DNA from: an uncultured Methylococcaceae bacterium
GTDB lineage: Bacteria; Pseudomonadota; Gammaproteobacteria; Methylococcales; Methylomonadaceae
Direction: 5' to 3'
Assembly: GCA_903859415.1 (NCBI GenBank)
Contig: CAIOMN010000072.1
Location: forward strand, 1-64,000
DNA length: 64,000 nucleotides
Part shown: positions 37,273 through 46,430 of the stretch, one piece after another
Numbering within the stretch: position 1 is the stretch's first letter
Layout of the letters: the number at the start of each line of letters is the position of its first letter
Notes under the pieces: generated by a model
Databases searched by the model: none
The model's input: the letters and a program-made list of their open reading frames with translations, nothing else
What the model was told of the DNA's origin: nothing
Position numbers and translations under genes: made by a program

Positions 37273-37848
37273 TTACAACCCTTCCCAAGGTGTATACAAT
37301 CCCTCAACATTAACGCCGAACATGTCCAGTATCCGGCCCACGGTTTCATTAACCATGGCTGTTAAAGAATCCGTTTTGCTGTAAAAAGCAGGCATGGGGG
37401 GAAACATAATGCCGCCCATTTCGGTCACGATGCCCATATTTCTAATATGTACCAGATTTAATGGCGTTTCACGGGGCATTAAAACTAAACGCCGACGCTC
37501 TTTTAATACCACATCCGCCCCCCGTGAGATTAAATTATCACCAAAACCGTGGGCCACTGCAGCTAGGGTTTTCATTGAACAAGGGGCGATAATCATACCC
37601 TCGGTTTTAAACCCGCCACTCGAAATACTGGCCGCTATATCATTAATGCCATGCGTTACATCCGCTAACTTATAGAGTTCGGCTCGCTTGATATCCATTT
37701 CATGCTTTAAATTAACCACCCCGGCATCCGAGATCACCAGATGCGTTTCCCATTCGTCCTGAGTCTGTAAAATTTGTAACATTCTTACCCCATAAACAGC
37801 ACCTGTTGCACCGGTCATAGCAATAATTAAGCGTTTTTTCTGAGTCAT
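37273..37848 (-). CDS. ubiX: Flavin prenyltransferase UbiX
   Basis: 191 aa, usual length. N-terminal flavin-binding loop IIAMTGATGAVYGVRMLQIL, the APCSMKTLAAVAHG motif (about 90-103) and RRLVLMPRETPLNLVHIRNM match UbiX. It adds a dimethylallyl group to FMN to make the prenyl-FMN cofactor used by UbiD decarboxylase in ubiquinone synthesis. UbiD is not in the window. The gene's 3' end touches the 21-bp repeat array. Confidence 0.95.
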   Translation of the reverse strand: MTQKKRLIIAMTGATGAVYGVRMLQILQTQDEWETHLVISDAGVVNLKHEMDIKRAELYKLADVTHGINDIAASISSGGFKTEGMIIAPCSMKTLAAVAHGFGDNLISRGADVVLKERRRLVLMPRETPLNLVHIRNMGIVTEMGGIMFPPMPAFYSKTDSLTAMVNETVGRILDMFGVNVEGLYTPWEGL

Positions 37849-38162
37849 TTGTGATGTTTATTAGATCTGGTCAGGCCAAGTCGATAGAAAAATATTCTGC
37901 TAGTCTACTGCCTTTAAAGTTTTCAGACAAACCTATGCGTTGACAAGTGAAACTTTCTCGTCATTAATAGGACTCATTGTCTGATAAATTTATTGAACAT
38001 CATAAAACTGTCACTTGCTAAAAGCTTGCATTTCAGTAGAATCAGCAATGCCCAACCTCATGGATTTTGTTTTATAAATCTTGCTTTTGTGGGTTAATTC
38101 AAAGGTCATGCGGGTGACAGAGGTGGACAATTGGCAACTAACTTATGAGGTAAGGCACAGCT
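37849..38162. other. 314-bp gap upstream of the RTX protease gene
   Basis: No gene seen. TTGCTA and TAGAAT with a 16-nt spacer (near 38011-38040) could be a promoter for the RTX gene, and GAGGTAAGG at about 38148 serves as its Shine-Dalgarno. No long inverted repeat is visible. Confidence 0.4.
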
Positions 38163-41100
38163 ATGACAAACTCAAAATTATGGACTAACCCGGATATACT
38201 TAACGCTGGCAATAGTCAGTCATCTTTTACCCCAGTTTTTAATACTAATGACTACTGGTCGAGTACTAACAACAATTTTCCACCCATCACTCAATATACC
38301 CACGTCACTAGTTCATCAAGTTATTCTGAACCCATATGGCTGAACAACTCGTTTGGAGCCAATTCAGGCGCTGGCTTGCCAACACCCACGCCAGGAGCTG
38401 CGGCACCGGCGCCTACGTTAGTGGGCACTGCCGGAGGCTTTCAGATAAATCTAATCTGGGATACCACGGTCAGTACGGCACCAGCCACTTTTCAGGCTGG
38501 CATTATTCAGGCGGCACAACTACTCTGTAATTCCATATCGAATAACATTGTGTTAAACATTGGTATTACCTGCTCTGGTACGGGCGGTGGTGCATCTGCA
38601 GGACCAACAAGTGGCTACTATGAATCGTATTCGACTGTTTACGCGGATTTGATTAGCCATGCTGCAGCGGGTGATACCACTTTTAGCGCTTTACCCTCAG
38701 GGACGGCCATTCAGGGACAAACTCAAGTTGCAGTTTGGGACGCTCAACTTAAGCTTTGGGGACTGGCGACACCCGCCGGCACTACTGATGGCAGTGCAAC
38801 ATTTGCGACGGATATTAACGCCAGTTTATTACCCGGTGTCGCACTCCATGAATTAACCCATGCCATGGGTAGAATTCCTTATGGTACAGCGCCAGACATC
38901 TTCGACTTATTTAGGTTTACAGCGCCCGGCACTATGTTATTTTCTGGCACCATTCCTGCTGCAGCGGCTTATTTTTCCTTGGATGGCGGTAAAACAATCC
39001 TAGCTAATTACGGCACCGGTTCAGACCCAAGCGACTTTTTAAATACCGGCGTGCAAGGGGCCACTGATGCCTTTAATGAATACTATTCCAGTTCCACCTT
39101 ACAAACACTCTCTGCCATTGATCTAAAGCAGTTAGATGCGATAGGCTACACACTTACATCAGCAACACCGCCTGCAAACACGGGAAGCATAGCCACCTTT
39201 CTTAGCAGCCTGGCAACGCTTGGTGCAAGTAGCTATGTCATTACAGATACATCTACCAATATAGTACCTAACCTAGATCTACTACAAACTAATATCGGCT
39301 TGATTAAATCTATTTCCCAAACGGATACGGGTGTTGCTTTGGGTATTACTGCTGCTCAATCGGTTGCTGACAATGCGGTTTTATCAAAAATATCCGGGGC
39401 ACCTGCGTTAACTATTTCAGGGACTACAGGAGCCGATACCCTGCAAGACACCGCAAAGAGCATTGCTAGTTTAACGGGTGGACTGGGTATAGATACCTTT
39501 ATTGTATCGGGCAACGCCTCTATTACTGATTTAGGCGCGGATGGCGCGGATAGCCTTAATGTGGCTACCGGCGGCACTGCCAATGCGACAATCAATACCG
39601 CCTGGACTGCATCTGCTGCGACTTTTAATAATGGCACGGCAAACATTACGACATCTGGTTTAGCTGTCGATTTATCTGCCGTCACTACGGGAACCAATGG
39701 CTTTAAAGTCACCAATACGGGTGTTGCAACCACACTCACCGGTTCTGCTCTGAATGATACGCTGATTGGCGGCACAGGTGATGATACCTTGGCAGGTGGC
39801 TTAGGCATCAACACCTTAACAGGTGGCGCAGGTGTTGATACTTTTAATGTCACGGGCACTGACACGATTACTGATTTAGGTAATGGTGGTGCAGATGTGC
39901 TGACAGTTGCCGCCGGTGCAACCGCCAATGCCACTATTAATACCGCGTGGACGGCGACTGCTGCAACCAGTAATAATGGTACTGCAACTATTACAACGGC
40001 TGGTTTAGCGGTTAATCTGGCTGCTGTCACCACCGGCACCAATGGCTTTAACGTCACCAATACGGGTGTTGCCACAACGCTGACAGGTTCTGCATTTAAT
40101 GATACGCTGATTGGTGGCACAGGAAATGATACCCTTGTGGGCGGCTTAGGCATCAATACTTTAACTGGTGGTACAGGTCTTGATACGTTTAATGTCACGG
40201 GGTCTGACACGATTACTGATTTAGGTACCGGCGGTGCAGATGTGCTTATTGTCGGAGCCGGTGCAACAGCCAACGCTACAGTAAAAACTGCTTGGACGGC
40301 ATCTGCGGCAACAAGCAATAACGGCACAGCGAATATCACCACCTCAGGCTTGGCTGTCAATTTAGCGGCAGTGGCCACCGGCGCCAATGGCTTTAACGTC
40401 ACCAATACAGGTGCTGCCGCAACACTGACCGGTTCAGCACTTGCTGATACTTTGATTGGAGGGGTAGGCAATGACACCTTGGTGGGTGGCTTAGGTAATG
40501 ATAGTCTTACAGGTGGAGCAGGAGTTGATACCTTCACGGTTGCCAGTGGTACAGATACCATTACGGACTTGGGCAATGGCGGTGCTGATGTATTGACTGT
40601 TGCGGCCGGCGCTACCGCTAATGCAACCCTCTATACTGCCTGGACAGCGACATCGGCGAGCAAAAATAGTGGCACGGTTAATATCACAACGTCTGGTCTT
40701 GCAGTTAACCTTGCATCAGTCACTGCTGCCGGCACTAATGGTTTTATAATAACCAATACGGGTACGGCAACCACGTTAACCGGCTCCGGCCTGGCAGATA
40801 CTTTAACGGGTGGCACAGGCAATGACACGCTAATGGGTGGTGCAGGTAATGATATCCTTGCAGGCGGCTTAGGTACCAATGCCCTGACCGGTGGAACCGG
40901 TATTGATACGTTTAATATCACAGGCTTATCCGACATTATTACTGATTTAGGTGCTGGCGGCGCTGATGTGCTGAATATAGCCGCTGGAGCCAGTGCTATT
41001 GCGACTATCAATGCAGCCTGGACCGCCACGGCTCAAAGTACTAATAATGGGACCGCCACTATTAACACTTCAGGCTTAGCAGTCAATTTATCTGCGATCA

Positions 41101-41627
41101 CTACCGGCACTAATGGTTTTACTGTCAATAATACGGGCGCTGCAGCCACTCTCACTGGCTCTGCCTTCGATGATATTCTGACTGGCGGCACCGGTAAAGA
41201 CACGCTTATTGGCGGTAACGGTAATGATACGCTGATCGGTGGCTTGGGTAATGACACGCTAACCGGTGGCGCTGGGTCAGATTATTTCGTCTTTAATACA
41301 ACACCCAATACATCGTCCAACAAAGATACGATTACTGACTTTGTTTCAGGCACTGATAAACTGGAGTTCAGTAAATCAATTTTCACCGGCATTACCACAG
41401 CCGCAGGAACGGGGAACGGGGCTGCTTTAACTGCGAATGAATTTGTCTCTAGCACCACTGCGACTGCTGGCACAACAGCCACTTCGCATTTTATCTATAA
41501 CAGTACATCGGGTATATTGTATTACGATGCGGATGCAAATGGGGCGGGTGCTGCCGTTCAGGTAGCGTTAATTGGTACGACTACACACCCGGCTTTGGTA
41601 GCGGCTGACTTTTTAATCATCGCTTAG
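38163..41627 (+). CDS. Secreted RTX metalloprotease-like protein with long internal repeats
   Basis: 1154 aa with no Sec signal, as expected for type I secretion. The N-terminal domain (about 90-340) carries a zinc-protease motif ALHELTHAMG (about 228) followed by an Asp-rich stretch (APDIFDLF). Residues 430-1050 are five long Gly/Asn/Thr-rich repeats of about 100 aa, each with TAWTA and GLAVNL and ending in RTX nonapeptides (GGTGNDTL, GGLGNDTL) that bind calcium. The C-terminus (YFVFNTTPNTSSNKDTITDF, then DKLEFS) is the type I secretion target region. No type I exporter genes are in the window. Confidence 0.85.
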   Translation: MTNSKLWTNPDILNAGNSQSSFTPVFNTNDYWSSTNNNFPPITQYTHVTSSSSYSEPIWLNNSFGANSGAGLPTPTPGAAAPAPTLVGTAGGFQINLIWDTTVSTAPATFQAGIIQAAQLLCNSISNNIVLNIGITCSGTGGGASAGPTSGYYESYSTVYADLISHAAAGDTTFSALPSGTAIQGQTQVAVWDAQLKLWGLATPAGTTDGSATFATDINASLLPGVALHELTHAMGRIPYGTAPDIFDLFRFTAPGTMLFSGTIPAAAAYFSLDGGKTILANYGTGSDPSDFLNTGVQGATDAFNEYYSSSTLQTLSAIDLKQLDAIGYTLTSATPPANTGSIATFLSSLATLGASSYVITDTSTNIVPNLDLLQTNIGLIKSISQTDTGVALGITAAQSVADNAVLSKISGAPALTISGTTGADTLQDTAKSIASLTGGLGIDTFIVSGNASITDLGADGADSLNVATGGTANATINTAWTASAATFNNGTANITTSGLAVDLSAVTTGTNGFKVTNTGVATTLTGSALNDTLIGGTGDDTLAGGLGINTLTGGAGVDTFNVTGTDTITDLGNGGADVLTVAAGATANATINTAWTATAATSNNGTATITTAGLAVNLAAVTTGTNGFNVTNTGVATTLTGSAFNDTLIGGTGNDTLVGGLGINTLTGGTGLDTFNVTGSDTITDLGTGGADVLIVGAGATANATVKTAWTASAATSNNGTANITTSGLAVNLAAVATGANGFNVTNTGAAATLTGSALADTLIGGVGNDTLVGGLGNDSLTGGAGVDTFTVASGTDTITDLGNGGADVLTVAAGATANATLYTAWTATSASKNSGTVNITTSGLAVNLASVTAAGTNGFIITNTGTATTLTGSGLADTLTGGTGNDTLMGGAGNDILAGGLGTNALTGGTGIDTFNITGLSDIITDLGAGGADVLNIAAGASAIATINAAWTATAQSTNNGTATINTSGLAVNLSAITTGTNGFTVNNTGAAATLTGSAFDDILTGGTGKDTLIGGNGNDTLIGGLGNDTLTGGAGSDYFVFNTTPNTSSNKDTITDFVSGTDKLEFSKSIFTGITTAAGTGNGAALTANEFVSSTTATAGTTATSHFIYNSTSGILYYDADANGAGAAVQVALIGTTTHPALVAADFLIIA
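39530..41140 (+). repeat. Five tandem repeats of about 300 bp inside the RTX gene
   Basis: DNA-level repeats each encode about 100 residues: ITDLG-x-GGADVL, NATINTAWTA, a Thr/Asn run, GLAVNL, TNGF-VTNTG, TLTGSA and an RTX block. The last two copies carry extra nonapeptides. Copies are similar enough for unequal recombination, so repeat number is likely variable between strains. Confidence 0.8.
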
Positions 41628-41639
41628 GTTTGGCTTGGC

Positions 41640-41669
41640 CCCGTCATCGAACTCTTGTTTGATGACGGG
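41640..41669 (+). terminator. Hairpin after the RTX gene
   Basis: A perfect 9-bp stem (CCCGTCATC at 41640-41648 with 41661-41669) and a 12-nt loop begin 13 nt after the RTX stop. The following sequence is not a clean U-run, so it may act together with the stronger terminator just downstream. Confidence 0.55.
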
Positions 41670-41680
41670 TTATCAGGCAT

Positions 41681-41715
41681 AAAAAAAGGAAGTGGATTTC
41701 TCCACTCCCTTTTTT
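41681..41715. terminator. Bidirectional intrinsic terminator between RTX and porin genes
   Basis: A stem of about 9 bp with one mismatch (41688-41696 with 41701-41709, TTTC loop) is flanked by A7 at 41681-41687 and T6 at 41710-41715. It can end transcripts from both strands and separates two convergent genes. Confidence 0.9.
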
Positions 41716-41741
41716 CTAGGCGAACGATTTAAGCGTAATGC

Positions 41742-42689
41742 TTAGAAACCGAAACCGACTAAACCACCCGCAGTCAAACCGTTGACGTTAGTACCATCAA
41801 GTTGGCTTGTTGCCAAGAAATAACGCACGTCTGCACCAATATATAGGCTCTTCCATACATTGTAGTCAAGACCCGCACCGAAGTTCATTGCAGGTTTCAA
41901 CACAGTGATTGTGTTAGCTTGTGATGGAGGGCTGATGACGTTTAAAGTAAAACCGACTGGAATAATCCAAGGTCTGATCGCACTGCCTTTTAAGAATTTA
42001 ATTTTTGGAGACGCACTAATTCTCAACATACTTTGTGAAGCTTGTTGAGTGTTGCTAAGTGGAACACGGGCAGCATTTGCCACTCCAGAAACTGCACCTG
42101 CTGTAAAGCTTCCTAAATCAACATAGTTTAAATCCAACTCACCCAATAGATCAGTCTTATCAACCAAACCAAACAAATTGTCATTTAAGTGAAAGTCGAG
42201 ACCAGCACCAAAATTCCAGCCATCAGTGCCGCCCTTAGTGCCTAATGTAGCAACTTGTCCATTTGCCAAAGTTGCAGTATTGGTTGTTGCACCCATAGCA
42301 GTATCATTTCCTGCATAACCACCACGGAAGTACAATAAGTTTTCTTTCTCGTGATGTTTTTCATGCTTTTCATGGCCGGCTTTAACTGAAGCAGCCCAAG
42401 CATCTAACTCTTGGATTTTTTGAGAATCTGCAGTCACAACAGCAGCTGTTGGAGCTGAAGCTTTTACTTGAGCCTTTAAGCTAGCCACTTCGTCTTCCAA
42501 AGCACGTAATTGCGCTTCTATTGCGCTAGTGTTGCTTCTTGTAGTCGTTACTGAGTGGTGATACTCAGAGATAGTCGACGCTTGAACCTTTTTAGCTTTT
42601 TTCGCCATCGCTTGTGGAGCCGCAACCATGCCTGCGACGGTGATTGTTACTAAGGCTGCACCTAAATATTTATTATTTTTATTGATCAT
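41742..42689 (-). CDS. Outer-membrane beta-barrel protein with coiled-coil N-terminus
   Basis: 315 aa. The signal peptide is residues 1-29 (AMAKK). A coiled coil (SAIEAQLRALEDEVASLKAQ, about 55-80) and a His/Lys-rich stretch (KAGHEKHEKHHEKEN, about 103-117) precede an outer-membrane barrel (about 120-315) with alternating strands (YFRGGYAGND, WNFGAGLDFHLNDN) and a terminal Phe. It is preceded by a good promoter and AGGGAGAG Shine-Dalgarno and followed by a strong terminator, so it is probably an abundant single-gene porin-like protein. Coiled coil plus barrel may span from the peptidoglycan to the membrane. Confidence 0.75.
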   Translation of the reverse strand: MINKNNKYLGAALVTITVAGMVAAPQAMAKKAKKVQASTISEYHHSVTTTRSNTSAIEAQLRALEDEVASLKAQVKASAPTAAVVTADSQKIQELDAWAASVKAGHEKHEKHHEKENLLYFRGGYAGNDTAMGATTNTATLANGQVATLGTKGGTDGWNFGAGLDFHLNDNLFGLVDKTDLLGELDLNYVDLGSFTAGAVSGVANAARVPLSNTQQASQSMLRISASPKIKFLKGSAIRPWIIPVGFTLNVISPPSQANTITVLKPAMNFGAGLDYNVWKSLYIGADVRYFLATSQLDGTNVNGLTAGGLVGFGF

Positions 42690-42762
42690 TGCTCTCTCCC
42701 TAAAGGGTTGTTAATTTACAAACTATTTGCACAAATACAACAAACTTGGTTTCACGGAAGCA

Positions 42763-42791
42763 ATAATAGCAGCAAATACATTTACCTACAA
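42763..42791 (-). promoter_or_regulatory. Sigma70 promoter of the beta-barrel protein gene
   Basis: On the minus strand, TTGTAG (42786-42791) and TATTAT (42763-42768) with a 17-nt spacer give a 5' leader of about 65 nt. The rest of the 393-bp gap 42690-43082 is AT-rich, and I see no gene in it. The plus-strand promoter of thiO must lie toward its right end but is not clear. Confidence 0.6.
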
Positions 42792-43082
42792 GTATTAATA
42801 CTTTATTTTAAAAAAATATTAGTCCTTAATTATCAACAAGTAAAGAGACAACATTAACATTTAACCTATGATTGTCTAAAAAAAACAACAAGAAAGGACA
42901 AAGACTCTAACTTACAACACTGTTAAAATAGTCACTGTTTATAAAAAATTGATAGTAACGCTATCACTTAAATACCCATAAATACCGCTCATGCACTTAG
43001 TAGAAACCAGCGTTTGGTTTCTAATAACAGACGAGAATTTGAAAGAATGTACTACTCAATGACAAAAAGCTGGATTTAATCG

Positions 43083-44204
43083 ATGATTAAATCCTCAGAT
43101 ATTACTATCATCGGCGGCGGTGTTATCGGCCTTCTCACCGCGCGAGAATTTTTTAATGCCGGAGCAACCGTCACGGTTATCGAAAAAAACACGTTAGGCC
43201 AAGAATCCTCTTGGGCCGGTGGTGGTATTTTGATGCCGCTTTATCCTTGGCGACAAGCCGATGCTATTACTCGCCTAACGGTACAAAGCCTTAACTTATA
43301 TCCCACGTTAGCCGCTCAATTGTTAGCGGACACGCAAAAAGATCCAGAATGGACGCAATGCGGGATATTAATTACAAAAAACCCTGATTATACCGAGGCA
43401 GTCAATTGGTGTAATACCAATAACATTCTTTTTGAAGTGGCGGGATCAGAGTTTTTTGACAGCTTAAACACGACGCCAGACCACCCCCTTTGGCTACCGA
43501 CCATTGCCCAAGCACGTAATCCTCGCCTGGTTAAATCATTACGACAGGATTTAGTGAATAAAGGCATCACCCTAAATGAACAGTGCGAATTAATCGATGT
43601 TATCCTGGACAAGAATCGGATTACGCACATCAAAACCAGTACCGGATTGCTCCCCGTACAACAATTAATTATTTCTGCCGGCGCATGGACGGGCTCACTG
43701 TTTAAACAGTTATTTCCCGAATTATCACTCGCCCCCATTGTGGCACCCGTGAAAGGACAAATGCTGATATTTGATGCCCAACCCGATACCTTACGCTCTA
43801 TGGTACTGGAGGGTGACCACTATCTAATACCTCGAAGGGATGGAAAAATATTAGCTGGCAGTACTGTTGAGCACGATGGATTTAACAAAAGCACCTCTCT
43901 GACAGCAAAAGAACGACTCAGGGACTTTGCCTTAACGCTGTTACCTGCACTTAAAAAGGCGCCACTCATTCATCATTGGGCCGGCTTAAGACCCGGCACT
44001 CAAGAAGGCATTCCTTATATTGACCAGCATCCAGACATAGTTAATTTAAGTATTAATGCGGGGCATTTTAGAAACGGCCTGATTATGGGACCGGCCTCAG
44101 CACAACTGATGGTTGATTTAATTTTAAAGCGCCCGACTGCAGTAGCACCGGAACCTTATCAATTAAAATCTCATGAAGCAAGGGCGTTAGCTGCCCAACG
44201 GTAA
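43083..44204 (+). CDS. thiO: Glycine oxidase ThiO (FAD-dependent)
   Basis: 373 aa. The N-terminal dinucleotide-binding motif IIGGGVIGLLTAREF and the following VIEKN acidic end bind FAD. ESSWAGGGILMPLYPWRQAD and HWAGLRPGTQEGIPYI are characteristic of ThiO/DAO-family oxidases. It oxidises glycine to iminoglycine for the thiazole part of thiamine. Other thiamine genes are absent here. A less specific D-amino-acid oxidase is the main alternative. pyrD follows 53 nt downstream. Confidence 0.88.
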   Translation: MIKSSDITIIGGGVIGLLTAREFFNAGATVTVIEKNTLGQESSWAGGGILMPLYPWRQADAITRLTVQSLNLYPTLAAQLLADTQKDPEWTQCGILITKNPDYTEAVNWCNTNNILFEVAGSEFFDSLNTTPDHPLWLPTIAQARNPRLVKSLRQDLVNKGITLNEQCELIDVILDKNRITHIKTSTGLLPVQQLIISAGAWTGSLFKQLFPELSLAPIVAPVKGQMLIFDAQPDTLRSMVLEGDHYLIPRRDGKILAGSTVEHDGFNKSTSLTAKERLRDFALTLLPALKKAPLIHHWAGLRPGTQEGIPYIDQHPDIVNLSINAGHFRNGLIMGPASAQLMVDLILKRPTAVAPEPYQLKSHEARALAAQR

Positions 44205-44257
44205 CAACTCATGTCAGTATTTAACTTTATATAAACCTTATAGCCAACGGCAAGCCC

Positions 44258-45271
44258 ATGAATCTTTATCCTTTACTGCGACCCCTTTTATTTTCTCTCG
44301 ATCCAGAAACCGCGCATGAAGTCACTTTAAAGCTATTAAACACGGCTAATGCAACGGGGATAGGCCGATTAATCTATCCAACCATTCAGGATAAACCCGT
44401 TAATGTCATGGGACTGGACTTTAAAAATCCTGTCGGTCTGGCTGCAGGTATGGATAAAAATGGCGACTATATCAAAGCACTCGCTGCCTTGGGTTTTGGT
44501 TTTTTAGAAATAGGTACGGTAACCCCTAGACCGCAACCCGGCAACCCTAAGCCGCGCTTATTTAGATTACCCGAACATCAAGCGATTATTAATCGCATGG
44601 GCTTTAATAACTTGGGCATAGACCACCTGTTAACTCAAATCAAGTTAAGTGGCTACTCCGGAATATTAGGCATTAATATCGGTAAAAATGCCCATACTCC
44701 AATAGAACAGGCAACGGGGGATTATTTAATTGGCTTACGCAAGGCTTATGCCGTTGCAAGTTATATTGCCATTAACATCTCCTCGCCTAACACCAAAAAC
44801 TTACGTCAATTGCAACAAGGCGATGAAATAGAAGCCTTAATTGCCATCTTAAAAGAGGAACAACTTAAACTTCAAGTAGAACACGGCTTTTATGTGCCTT
44901 TAGCCATCAAAATCGCGCCCGACCTTAATGATGATGAAATCAGCCATATTGCTCGCTTACTACTAGAGTTTAAGATAGACGGTGTTATTGCTACTAATAC
45001 AACTATTTTTAGAGGTGCTGTTGCCGGTCATCCCTTTGCGCAAGAGGCGGGTGGCTTAAGTGGCGCACCACTTAAAGCAGCCTCTACCCGTGTCGTGCGC
45101 TGCTTGGCATCCGAATTAAACGGCAAAGTCGCTATTATTGCTGCGGGGGGTATTTTAAGTGCAGAGGATGCTCAAGAAAAAATCCATGCAGGAGCAAGAT
45201 TAGTACAGGTCTACAGTGGCTTGATTTATAAAGGTCCGCAATTAATTGAGGACATTGTTAAAGCGCTTTAA
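44258..45271 (+). CDS. pyrD: Dihydroorotate dehydrogenase, type 2
   Basis: 337 aa, within one residue of the E. coli enzyme. The N-terminal membrane-binding helices (MNLYPLLRPLLFSLDPETAH) mark class 2. FMN and substrate motifs are NPVGLAAGMDKNGD, EIGTVTPRPQPGNPKPR, NRMGFNN, NISSPNTKNLR (catalytic Ser region) and IIAAGGI. It oxidises dihydroorotate to orotate with quinone as acceptor in pyrimidine synthesis. Confidence 0.97.
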   Translation: MNLYPLLRPLLFSLDPETAHEVTLKLLNTANATGIGRLIYPTIQDKPVNVMGLDFKNPVGLAAGMDKNGDYIKALAALGFGFLEIGTVTPRPQPGNPKPRLFRLPEHQAIINRMGFNNLGIDHLLTQIKLSGYSGILGINIGKNAHTPIEQATGDYLIGLRKAYAVASYIAINISSPNTKNLRQLQQGDEIEALIAILKEEQLKLQVEHGFYVPLAIKIAPDLNDDEISHIARLLLEFKIDGVIATNTTIFRGAVAGHPFAQEAGGLSGAPLKAASTRVVRCLASELNGKVAIIAAGGILSAEDAQEKIHAGARLVQVYSGLIYKGPQLIEDIVKAL

Positions 45272-45567
45272 GTTAGTCGCTGCATAGTTTGCGTATTATC
45301 ATGCTTCACGACTCAAGGGCAAAGGGATTGCGCCCGATTCCTCTCTACAGCACCAAAATTCTGGTTTGCGGCTTCTGACCTTTGAACCCCGCAACTTATA
45401 GATAGTGACTAACACTTTAGATGGTCCTATAATGTTCGATAGATTTTACTGATTGACTATTAATATTTCATGATCGATTGTGCCAATGCCACATCTTAAA
45501 TTGATTCAACTATGATAATTCGCATTAATATATATCGGTTATCTCAAGGGATAATAAATACTTTTTT
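45272..45567. other. Gap between pyrD and the polysaccharide export genes, with imperfect terminal inverted repeats
   Basis: No gene seen in 296 bp. GTTAGTCGCT (45274-45283) and its near-complement AGTGACTAAC (about 45404-45413) match at 9 of 10 bases and bound about 140 bp, inside which TTGCGG and CCGCAA arms also face each other. This could be a small non-autonomous element or a coincidence. The AT-rich right end likely holds the wzm promoter. Confidence 0.3.
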
Positions 45568-46398
45568 ATGAACCCACATTCAGCCCCACCTACAAGCCTT
45601 ATCTCCTTAGCGACCAGCTTATTACATCACCGCCAACTCATTATACAAATGATAAGACGTGATGTTTTGGGGCGTTATAAGGGTTCCATCATGGGACTAC
45701 TCTGGTCCTTCCTTAACCCTATCTTCATGTTAGTCGTTTATACCTTTGTGTTTTCAGTTGTATTCAAAGCGCGCTGGGGAATGGACGACAATGAAAGCAA
45801 AAGCCAATTTGCCATCGTGCTGTTTGTGGGTATGATAGTTCATGGCTTATTTGCCGAAGTACTTAACCGCGCACCCGCACTGATTTTATCTAACGTTAAT
45901 TACGTCAAGAAAGTGATTTTTCCTTTGGAGATACTACCCGTTATAACCATGGGCGCATCGCTATTTCATAGCTTGATCAGCTTAACTGTATTAATGATCG
46001 CGTTTATAGTTTTTAATCATTTCTTATGCTGGACGGCAATTTTTATTCCTTTAGTCTTCTTGCCATTAGTCATCTTCACTTTGGGTTGTTCCTGGATACT
46101 GGCATCACTGGGAGTATTTTTACGTGATGTCGGCCAAACTATCGGCATCATCACGACCATCATGTTGTTTTTATCGCCTGTCTTCTTCCCTATTTCGTCT
46201 CTACCAGAAGCCTATCAACCCTTGATAATGGCAAATCCAATTACCTTTATCATTGAACAATCTCGTGAAGTTCTTATTTGGGGACATAGTCCAAACTGGA
46301 CAGGACTAGGAATCTATACAGTTACCGCTACTCTAGTAGCCTGGTGTGGTTATGCCTGGTTCCAGAAAACCAGAAAAGGTTTTGCTGATGTGCTCTGA
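45568..46398 (+). CDS. wzm: ABC-2 polysaccharide export permease (Wzm-like)
   Basis: 276 aa, six membrane helices. The cytoplasmic entry RRDVLGRYKGSIMGLLWSFL and the SPVFFPISSLPEAYQPLIMA segment are typical of Wzm/RfbA/TagG permeases. With the Wzt ATPase 32 nt downstream it moves undecaprenyl-linked O-antigen or capsule chains across the inner membrane. Confidence 0.93.
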   Translation: MNPHSAPPTSLISLATSLLHHRQLIIQMIRRDVLGRYKGSIMGLLWSFLNPIFMLVVYTFVFSVVFKARWGMDDNESKSQFAIVLFVGMIVHGLFAEVLNRAPALILSNVNYVKKVIFPLEILPVITMGASLFHSLISLTVLMIAFIVFNHFLCWTAIFIPLVFLPLVIFTLGCSWILASLGVFLRDVGQTIGIITTIMLFLSPVFFPISSLPEAYQPLIMANPITFIIEQSREVLIWGHSPNWTGLGIYTVTATLVAWCGYAWFQKTRKGFADVL

Positions 46399-46430
46399 TA
46401 TGATGAATACCTATATTAAGGAGACCGCGA

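Noticed and set aside
36851..37384. Open frames over the 21-bp array
   Set aside because: Frames stay open because the period is a multiple of three; translations are low-complexity, there is no Shine-Dalgarno, and one runs into ubiX antisense.
39356..40576. Long antisense open frame (about 400 residues) in the RTX gene, with shorter ones to 41257
   Set aside because: It is made of Val/Pro/Ala repeats that mirror the sense repeats; repetitive GC-rich sense codons keep the antisense frame open. No start signal or family.
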